Below, in pieces: positions 56,526 through 64,000 of a stretch of DNA of 64,000 nucleotides. The DNA comes from Roseovarius atlanticus (GTDB taxonomy: Bacteria > Pseudomonadota > Alphaproteobacteria > Rhodobacterales > Rhodobacteraceae). Position numbers and translations under genes: made by a program. The number at the start of each line of letters is the position of its first letter. The first letter of the stretch is position 1. The notes under the pieces are model-generated. The model worked only from the letters and a program-made list of their open reading frames with translations, had not been told where the DNA came from and searched no databases. The stretch lies in assembly GCF_001441615.1 (NCBI RefSeq), contig NZ_LAXJ01000012.1, positions 1 to 64,000 of the forward strand. Direction: 5' to 3'.

Positions 56526-56546
56526 TAGGTCAATATACGTGACCTA
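56526..56546. promoter_or_regulatory. Inverted repeat operator between iorAB and the LysR gene
   Basis: TAGGTCA-N7-TGACCTA, 7-bp perfect arms, in the divergent intergenic region. It contains the T-N11-A arrangement of LysR-type sites. It could control iorAB, the regulator, or both. Confidence 0.6.
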
Positions 56547-56645
56547 CCCCAAAATTTCACGCGAATTCGGCGCTATCGGCTGTGAACCGCAAATGTTTTT
56601 CTGCTATTGCGCCAGCGGGGAACGGATTGATTTGAAAGTTGCGAA

Positions 56646-57539
56646 ATGGATTGGGACAAACTGAGAATATTTCACGCCGTCGCCGACGCGGGCAGCCTCA
56701 CCCATGCCGGTGATCAGCTTCACCTGTCGCAATCCGCCGTCTCGCGGCAGATTCGCGGGCTCGAGGAATCACTCAACGCCACGCTTTTTCACCGCCACGC
56801 GCGCGGTCTGATCCTGACCGAACAGGGCGAGCTTCTGTTCGACGCCACCCGCGCCATGGTCAAGCGTCTCGATGCCGCCACCGCCCGCATCCGCGACAGC
56901 GAGGAAGAGGTGTTCGGCGAATTGCGCGTGACCACCACCATCGGATTCGGCACGCTCTGGCTGGCGCCCCGCCTGCCGAAGCTTTTCGCCACCTACCCCG
57001 ACCTCAACATCGACCTCATGCTCGAGGAACGCGTGCTCGACCTGCCCATGCGCGAGGCCGACGTGGCCATCCGCATGAAGGAACCCAGCCAGGCGGACCT
57101 CATCCGCAAGCGGCTGATGATGATCAACATGTGCCTTTTCGCCTCGCAGAAATACCTAGACGAGCGCGGCACGCCGGAAAGCATGGAAGACCTCAGCCAG
57201 CACCGCATCATCTGCCAGAATCCGCGCTCGGCCCAGGTCGGCGCGGGCGCCACGCTGGTCAGCGAGCTGATGACCTACGACATCCCGTCGCTGCTGACGG
57301 TGAACAACTATTACGGCGTCTTGCAGGGCGTGCTCAACAATCTGGGCATCGGCGTGCTGCCCGACTACCTGGGCCACGATTTCGACCAGATCGTGCGCGT
57401 GCTGCCCGAGGTTCAGTCCTCGGACGTGCCGGTCTTCCTCGCCTACCCCGAGGAGCTGCGCCAGTCACAGCGCATCAAGGCATTCCGCGATTTCGTCCAG
57501 GAAGAGATCGTGGCCTATCGCAAAAACGTCGCAAAATAA
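56646..57539 (+). CDS. LysR-family regulator, LsrB/VtlR-like
   Basis: 297 residues. The N-terminal winged helix is MDWDKLRIFHAVADAGSLTH then LHLSQSAVSRQIRGLE. LFHRHARGLILTEQGELL and LRVTTTIGFGTLWLAPRL are stretches I recall as shared with the rhizobial LsrB/VtlR group. In those bacteria the regulator sits beside and activates AbcR small RNAs and affects redox and envelope traits. A matching small-RNA-like locus lies directly downstream here. Ligand unknown. Confidence 0.88.
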   Translation: MDWDKLRIFHAVADAGSLTHAGDQLHLSQSAVSRQIRGLEESLNATLFHRHARGLILTEQGELLFDATRAMVKRLDAATARIRDSEEEVFGELRVTTTIGFGTLWLAPRLPKLFATYPDLNIDLMLEERVLDLPMREADVAIRMKEPSQADLIRKRLMMINMCLFASQKYLDERGTPESMEDLSQHRIICQNPRSAQVGAGATLVSELMTYDIPSLLTVNNYYGVLQGVLNNLGIGVLPDYLGHDFDQIVRVLPEVQSSDVPVFLAYPEELRQSQRIKAFRDFVQEEIVAYRKNVAK

Positions 57540-57576
57540 GGCATTGCGCCCATTTCCCGAACAGCGGCCAATGCAG

Positions 57577-57595
57577 CTATGCGGCAACAGCATAG
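57577..57595 (+). promoter_or_regulatory. LysR-type T-N11-A box upstream of the small RNA promoter
   Basis: CTATGC-N7-GCATAG is a perfect palindrome with the T-N11-A spacing used by LysR activators. Its centre is about 75 bases before the predicted start of the small RNA, near where LysR activators usually bind. Confidence 0.6.
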
Positions 57596-57626
57596 CAGGT
57601 TTTCACTTATTGCCGCCTGTTTATCC

Positions 57627-57655
57627 TTGATCGCTCGGAAAACGGGCACTAATTC
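57627..57655 (+). promoter_or_regulatory. Predicted promoter of the small RNA
   Basis: -35 TTGATC (57627-57632), a 17-bp spacer and -10 TAATTC (57650-57655). It points at the terminator at 57708. Confidence 0.6.
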
Positions 57656-57660
57656 GCAGG

Positions 57661-57736
57661 CATGACGGTGATCAACCCGATCACTTCATACCTCCCTGTT
57701 GGACTATGGCCGAGCTTATTGCTCGGCCTTTTTTTT
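57661..57736 (+). ncRNA. Candidate trans-acting small RNA, AbcR (alpha-r15)-like
   Basis: A predicted transcript of about 75 bases. The first hairpin is GTGATC/GATCAC (57668-57684). A single-stranded stretch with the anti-Shine-Dalgarno sequence CCTCCC (57691-57696) follows, then a strong terminator hairpin with eight T. The position directly after an LsrB/VtlR-like gene matches the AbcR locus of rhizobia, whose RNAs use a CUCC-type motif to block transporter mRNAs. Promoter and LysR box lie upstream. There is no open frame. The family assignment rests on layout and needs a covariance search. Confidence 0.6.
57708..57736 (+). terminator. Rho-independent terminator (3' end of the small RNA)
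   Basis: GGCCGAGC/GCTCGGCC with a TTATT loop, followed by eight T (57729-57736). Confidence 0.92.
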
Positions 57737-57740
57737 GGCC

Positions 57741-58871
57741 TCACATCACCGGAATCTCGGCCTCCGCGAGCGGCGACAGCGCTCGCGGCGCACCTTCGGT
57801 AATTACGATGTTCTCCTCGTGCACCATGCACAGGCCCCCGGGCCGGTCGATCCCCGGCTCCAGCGTGATCACCATGCCGGGTTCCAGAACAGTCTCGTCG
57901 CGCGGGGTGAGAGACAGCCCCTCGGTCAGTTGCATCCCCAACCCGTGGCCCAGCCGCCCCGCGGTCTCGCCCGCGCCGACGATATCCGACATCGCGCGCC
58001 ACAGGTCGCAGGCGCGCGCGCCGGGCCGGGCGATCTCCATCGCCGTCGCCGTGGCCTCGATCAGCCGCGCATGGGCCTCCGCCACGCCGTCGCCCACATG
58101 ACCCACCGCGAAATTCCGGTCGAAATCGCAGAAATAGCCGTCCCACACCGCGCCCGTGTCCAGCATCAGCACGTCGCCCGCCCGCAGCGGCATCTCGGAC
58201 GCGGGCGAGATCACATCCGCATACCCGCCCTGCGCCGCGCCGCCCGCAAGGTAGGGCACCCAATCCGCGCCTTCCTCCAGCAGCAGGCGCTGGAAATCGC
58301 GAAAGACCCCCGCAAGCGCCCGGCCTTCCCCCGCGAATTCGGGCACCCGGGCAAAGGCGCGGCCCGCAATGGCACAAGCGGTTTCGATCTTGGCGACCTC
58401 GGCCGGGGATTTGACCGCCCGCAGCCGCGCTACGATGCCCGCATCGCCGGTGAACGGCAGACCGGCCAGATCCCTAACCCGCGCGAAATCCGCCAGCGGC
58501 ATGCGCAGATGCGTCTCGTATCCTGACGGCACCCCCACCGGGCCGCCAACCTCGGCCAGCGTCTGCGCCAGCAGGCTCACACCGTCATCCTCGGGGTTCG
58601 GAGCCGGCCACGTGCGGATATCCTCGATCCATGTCCGCCCCATCAGCGCGGCTCCGATCGAGGGAATCACCGCCTTGGGCGGTCCTTCGCGCGGCACCAC
58701 CAGGAACCAAGAGCGGCTCGGGCTTTCCCAGAACCGCGTCCGAAAGCCGGTGAAATAGCGAACATCCGCCTCGGTGGTCAGCAGTAGCGCGCCCAGCCCC
58801 GCGCGATCCATCAGCACCTGTGCCCGCGCGATGCGGGTCTCGTACTCCGCCCGCTCGAACCCCCGGCTCAT
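57741..58871 (-). CDS. M24 family metallopeptidase (Xaa-Pro dipeptidase / ectoine-hydrolase-like)
   Basis: 376 residues. The creatinase-like N-domain (about 1-140) precedes a pita-bread fold with metal ligands in LMLDTGAVWDGYFCDFDRN, LGHGLGMQL and VITLEPGI. The family includes prolidases and the ectoine hydrolase DoeA. It overlaps the PLP lyase gene by ATGA, and such a pair also occurs in ectoine/N-acetyl-diaminobutyrate breakdown. No ectoine transporter or deacetylase is here, so the substrate is open. Confidence 0.8.
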   Translation of the reverse strand: MSRGFERAEYETRIARAQVLMDRAGLGALLLTTEADVRYFTGFRTRFWESPSRSWFLVVPREGPPKAVIPSIGAALMGRTWIEDIRTWPAPNPEDDGVSLLAQTLAEVGGPVGVPSGYETHLRMPLADFARVRDLAGLPFTGDAGIVARLRAVKSPAEVAKIETACAIAGRAFARVPEFAGEGRALAGVFRDFQRLLLEEGADWVPYLAGGAAQGGYADVISPASEMPLRAGDVLMLDTGAVWDGYFCDFDRNFAVGHVGDGVAEAHARLIEATATAMEIARPGARACDLWRAMSDIVGAGETAGRLGHGLGMQLTEGLSLTPRDETVLEPGMVITLEPGIDRPGGLCMVHEENIVITEGAPRALSPLAEAEIPVM

Positions 58872-59899
58872 CCGTCGGCCTGCTCGCTCAGGATGCACAG
58901 CACCCGCGCGGTGGCCCCCAGCCCCATCAACCGCGCAGCCGCCAGCCCCGCCGCCCCCGATTCCGTGCTCTCCAGCCCCATCAGCGTCAGCTCCGGCAGC
59001 ACCGCCGCCGCCTCGTCCTCGGTGAGGGTCGCAAAATCGTCGGCGTCCCGCGACAGCCCGCGCAGCGCGATCAACGACGGCTCCTTGCAATCCAGCCGCC
59101 CCATGGCCGAAACCGGGCCCTCGGTCGCCACCGGCCGCCCCGCCTCAATGCTGGCTTGCAAGGCCGGGGCCGCCTCGGGTTCCACCACGACGATGCGCGG
59201 CGCGGCGCTCCAGACGGCGCGGAAATAGGCGGCACAGGCCCCCGCCAACCCACCAACCCCGGCTTGCAGGAAGATATGCGTGGGCACCTCGGGCATCTGC
59301 CGCACGGCCTCTTCGGCCATCACCAGATAGCCCTCCATCAACCGCCAGGGCAGGTCCACGTACCCGGGCCAGGAACTGTCGGACAGAAGTGTCCAGCCAT
59401 TGTCCGCTGCAGCCTGCTCGGCGGCTTTCATGCTGGATTCGTAGTCCACCCCGGCCCGCACCACCTCCGCGCCCATGTCGCAAAGCCGAGCGGCAAAGCT
59501 TTCCGGAACCGTCTCGGCGATATAAACCACGGCCTTCGCGCCAAAGACCTTAGACCCGGCGGCCACCGACATCCCGTGATTACCCGCGCTTGCGGTGACA
59601 TAGGTTCGCTCCGCCAGTGCCATCGCCATGTCGTCCGCCCCCGTCGCCGCGGCCTCATGCGCAATGACATAGGCCGCCCCAAGCGCCTTGAAGCTCCCCA
59701 ACCCCATGCGCCCGCGCTCGTCCTTCACGAATACCGTTGTACCAAAGGCCTCGCGCTGCTCCAGCGGCGTCTCCCCATGCGCCGGGCACTGCGCCAACAA
59801 TCGCAACGGCGCGGCGGCCTCTACGCTTGGCCCCGGGATCTCGGCCAGCACGCCGTCCACCAGCCCTTGCCCGCGCCACGGGTTCTCGATGATCTTCAT
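58868..59899 (-). CDS. PLP-dependent lyase, diaminopropionate ammonia-lyase/threonine dehydratase family
   Basis: 343 residues of fold type II. The PLP lysine is in GLGSFKALGAAYV (about 68), TASAGNHGMSVA is the asparagine loop, and THIFLQAGVGGLAGACAAYF is the glycine-rich phosphate loop region. LMEGYLVMAEEAV resembles diaminopropionate ammonia-lyases. ATG 59899 has AAGGAG upstream. The open frame continues far past the start on this strand over purL, but that part is an antisense artefact. Confidence 0.82.
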   Translation of the reverse strand: MKIIENPWRGQGLVDGVLAEIPGPSVEAAAPLRLLAQCPAHGETPLEQREAFGTTVFVKDERGRMGLGSFKALGAAYVIAHEAAATGADDMAMALAERTYVTASAGNHGMSVAAGSKVFGAKAVVYIAETVPESFAARLCDMGAEVVRAGVDYESSMKAAEQAAADNGWTLLSDSSWPGYVDLPWRLMEGYLVMAEEAVRQMPEVPTHIFLQAGVGGLAGACAAYFRAVWSAAPRIVVVEPEAAPALQASIEAGRPVATEGPVSAMGRLDCKEPSLIALRGLSRDADDFATLTEDEAAAVLPELTLMGLESTESGAAGLAAARLMGLGATARVLCILSEQADG

Positions 59900-60046
59900 T
59901 ACAGCTCCTTTTCGCCCAACCCCACGGCATCGCGACGGGCAGGTCAAGGCCCATGCCACCCGGGCGCGCCGCACCCCCTTCCCCCCGCTGCGATCATGGC
60001 CTAATAGGGGCGCCATCTGCACCGCACCTTGGGGGACATGTTTCAC

Positions 60047-62212
<2,166 letters not shown>

Positions 62213-62218
62213 CACACC

Positions 62219-62277
62219 GTAGGGCGGGGTTTAACCCCGCCTCCGCACGCCGGTGCCGGGATGAAATCCCGGCCTAC
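62219..62277. repeat. 59-bp REP-like element, copy 1
   Basis: GTAGGGCGGGG starts a hairpin with CCCCGCC, and a second hairpin CCGGGATGAAATCCCGG ends in CCTAC. The ends GTAGG and CCTAC are inverted repeats. It lies 6 bases after the purL stop. Confidence 0.8.
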
Positions 62278-62335
62278 GCTGACCCGCGCACAAAATTACA
62301 CCGCCTGTCCGTCTCACACCTCCACCCGCCGTCCC

Positions 62336-62394
62336 GCAGGGCGGGGTTTCACCGCGCCACCCCACCCGGATACCGGGATCAAATCCCGGCCTAC
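62336..62394. repeat. 59-bp REP-like element, copy 2
   Basis: Same length and layout as copy 1, with a few changes (GCAGG start, CGCGCC in the first hairpin, GATCAAATC in the second). Confidence 0.8.
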
Positions 62395-62480
62395 CTTAAT
62401 CACGTTTGCGTCGGGGGCGTTGGCGTGCCCGCCGTCCCCTGCCATTCTTTCGGACACCGTACCGTCCGAAAGGTCCCACC

Positions 62481-63029
62481 ATGCTCCGCCTGTCTCTGAC
62501 CCTTGCCGTCACCCTGCTGCCCCTCCTGGCCAGCGCGCAGGACAGCGAAACACCCGCCCCGGCCCCTGTGCCCGAGGCCCCCATGACGGTCGACCGGCTG
62601 AATGACATCCTCGTCGCGCTCGACGACAGCGCGCGGATCAACGGCCGCGTCTGGCAGCTGACCATCGCCGGCACGCCGGTCCTGGTGATTGCAGACCCCG
62701 ACAACGACCGGATGCGTGCCCTGTCCCCCGTGGCCGATCTCGAAGACGTACAGATCGACACGCTCCAGCGGATGATGCAGGCCAATTTCGACACCGCGCT
62801 CGATGCCCGCTACGCCATCGCCAAGGACATGGTCTGGTCCACCTATATCCACCCTCTCAGCCCGCTGGAAAAGGACCAACTGATCTCTGGCTTGGGCCAG
62901 GTGATCAACCTCGTGCAGACCTACGGCACGCTCTACACCGGCGGCGCGATGCAGTTCGGCGGCGGCGACAGCGGCGCGATCCAGCGCGACCTCATCGACG
63001 AGCTACTGAAAAAGGGCGAAGAACTCTGA
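62481..63029 (+). CDS. Secreted small protein with chaperone-like (YbjN-type) domain
   Basis: 182 residues. A signal peptide (about 1-18, MLRLSLTLAVTLLPLLASAQ) and a proline-rich linker precede a compact domain (about 35-165) with GRVWQLTIAGTPVLVIADPDNDRMR and ALDARYAIAKDMVWSTYIHPL. This pattern is typical of YbjN / type III chaperone-like folds that lack a known secretion role in Roseobacters. Exact function unknown. It lies between purL and bolA. Confidence 0.7.
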   Translation: MLRLSLTLAVTLLPLLASAQDSETPAPAPVPEAPMTVDRLNDILVALDDSARINGRVWQLTIAGTPVLVIADPDNDRMRALSPVADLEDVQIDTLQRMMQANFDTALDARYAIAKDMVWSTYIHPLSPLEKDQLISGLGQVINLVQTYGTLYTGGAMQFGGGDSGAIQRDLIDELLKKGEEL

Positions 63030-63053
63030 CGCGGCGCGCGCCCGCCCCACATC

Positions 63054-63112
63054 GTAGGGCGGGGTTTCACCCCGCCGCCTCATCCCGATGCCGGGATGAA
63101 ATCCCGGCCTAC
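63054..63112. repeat. 59-bp REP-like element, copy 3
   Basis: GTAGGGCGGGGTTTCACCCC begins the first hairpin and CCGGGATGAAATCCCGG forms the second, ending in CCTAC. It starts 25 bases after the preceding stop. Confidence 0.8.
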
Positions 63113-63207
63113 CGCGCCGCGGACGACGTCGCCGGAAACCACGTCCGTCGCTTGCATCCCGGCCCTGCGCTCTCTACATCAGGGGCAGACACCAAGGAGG
63201 CGCGCAC

Positions 63208-63450
63208 ATGCCCATGCAAGTCCAGGAAATCGAGGACCTGATCCGCGAGACTTTCCCCGACGCCAAGATCACCATCACCGATCTGGCCGGCGACGGGAAC
63301 CACTATGCGGCCGAGGTCATCGACGAAAGCTTCCGGGGCAAGAACCGTGTCCAGCAGCAGCGCGCCGTCTATGCCGCGCTCAAGGGCAAGATGGACGGCC
63401 CCTCGGGCGACCTGCACGCCCTGGCGCTGACCACCAAGGCCCCGGACTGA
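63208..63450 (+). CDS. bolA: BolA/IbaG family protein
   Basis: 80 residues. The BolA fold has the glycine-containing [18 protein letters not shown] loop and ends [12 protein letters not shown]. BolA proteins pair with monothiol CGFS glutaredoxins to handle iron-sulfur clusters or iron status. The partner grxD is two genes downstream. AAGGAGG precedes the start. Confidence 0.9.
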   Translation: MPMQVQEIEDLIRETFPDAKITITDLAGDGNHYAAEVIDESFRGKNRVQQQRAVYAALKGKMDGPSGDLHALALTTKAPD

Positions 63451-63455
63451 CCGCA

Positions 63456-63692
63456 ATGAGCTGGACGCTGATCATCCTGCTGGTCCTGGTTGCCGCCGCC
63501 ATCGCCGCGGTCGCCATCGTGGGCCAGCGCAAATCCCCCGGCAAACGTGGCAGCGAACCGGGGACCGGAATGCATGTACTGGAATCCGACTACCAATCCG
63601 GCATGGGCGGCGGCAACGTCCGGCGCTGGGAAATCCCCCGCGATCCGCAAGCCTATGCCAAAATCTTTGCACCGAAGGACACCAAGAAATGA
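63456..63692 (+). CDS. Small single-pass membrane protein, unknown function
   Basis: 78 residues. One N-terminal membrane helix (about 3-24) is followed by a basic stretch and a soluble tail ([15 protein letters not shown]). It lies between bolA and grxD and overlaps grxD by ATGA, so it is probably translated with it. No known family. Confidence 0.75.
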   Translation: MSWTLIILLVLVAAAIAAVAIVGQRKSPGKRGSEPGTGMHVLESDYQSGMGGGNVRRWEIPRDPQAYAKIFAPKDTKK

Positions 63693-64000
63693 GCGATCCC
63701 AAGACGCAAATCGAAGAGACCGTCAAAGCCAACGACGTGGTGCTCTACATGAAGGGTACCAAGACCATGCCGCAATGCGGGTTCTCGTCCCGAGTCGCGG
63801 GCGTGCTGAACTACATGGGCGTCGACTATACGGACGTGAACGTGCTGGCTGACGATGGCATCCGGCAGGGTATCAAGGATTATTCCGACTGGCCCACCAT
63901 CCCGCAGCTTTACGTGAAGGGCGAATTCGTGGGCGGCTGCGACATCATCACCGAGATGACCCTCTCGGGCGAGCTTGATACGCTCTTCGAGCAGAACGGC
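63689..64000 (+). CDS. grxD: Monothiol glutaredoxin, CGFS type (partial, runs off right edge)
   Basis: 104 codons are visible. The active site is [10 protein letters not shown] (cysteine about residue 30). The glutathione-site segments are [19 protein letters not shown]. It binds [2Fe-2S] clusters with BolA. The C-terminal end lies beyond base 64000. Confidence 0.93.
   Translation, partial: MSDPKTQIEETVKANDVVLYMKGTKTMPQCGFSSRVAGVLNYMGVDYTDVNVLADDGIRQGIKDYSDWPTIPQLYVKGEFVGGCDIITEMTLSGELDTLFEQNG

Overview
The window is a contiguous piece of a high-G+C alphaproteobacterial chromosome, most likely from the Roseobacter group of Rhodobacterales. The evidence is gene content and order: trpE-rluE-trpGDC-moaC-moeA-lexA-comEC-gltX-gltA, purL-bolA-grxD, ccmE/ccmF/ccmH with an inserted holin/endolysin pair, a B12-dependent ribonucleotide reductase, and a fused indolepyruvate:ferredoxin oxidoreductase. 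An alphaproteobacterial SOS box (GAAC-N7-GAAC) lies in front of lexA. I saw no rRNA, CRISPR array, insertion sequence or recombinase gene.

Region 1 (1-1343) holds two genes of a tungstate-type ABC transporter. Region 2 (1687-12668) is the most unusual part. An intact tRNA-Leu(CAA) gene (12614-12699, minus strand) and a 53-bp exact copy of its 3' part (1687-1739) flank a self-contained catabolic cluster: two Rieske oxygenases, a complete PotABCD-type ABC importer, a SAM methyltransferase, a class III aminotransferase and a BetI-like TetR regulator. Three promoters inside it carry the same palindrome, TTGAGCGCTCAA, placed over the -35 box with a -10 box 16 bp further on. It looks like an island inserted at a tRNA 3' end that carries its own regulon, probably for a quaternary or N-methylated amine.

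Region 3 (12.7-26.9 kb) holds exoD, dsbB, an Lrp regulator divergent from an arginase/ornithine cyclodeaminase operon, an FkbM methyltransferase, nrdJ followed by a small low-G+C orphan gene, tRNA-Pro(UGG), a DUF192 gene, a double cold-shock-domain gene, pdxH, fabI, gpt and an aminotransferase. Region 4 (26.9-42.7 kb) is the ppiD/trp/moa/lexA/comEC/gltX/gltA housekeeping block. Region 5 (42.8-44.8 kb) has two tandem small membrane-anchored RTX-repeat proteins.

Region 6 (44.8-56.5 kb) is almost all on the minus strand: an enoyl-CoA hydratase, ccmH, ccmF, a GTA-type holin and GH108 endolysin, ccmE, argC, murI, an acyltransferase and iorAB. Region 7 (56.6-57.7 kb) has an LsrB/VtlR-like LysR gene followed by what looks like a small RNA gene of the AbcR type, with its own promoter, a LysR box, an anti-Shine-Dalgarno stretch and a strong terminator. 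Region 8 (57.7-64 kb) has an M24 peptidase and a diaminopropionate ammonia-lyase-like enzyme on the minus strand. These are followed by purL, a secreted small protein, bolA, a small membrane protein and the start of grxD. Three 59-bp REP-like elements lie between the last genes.
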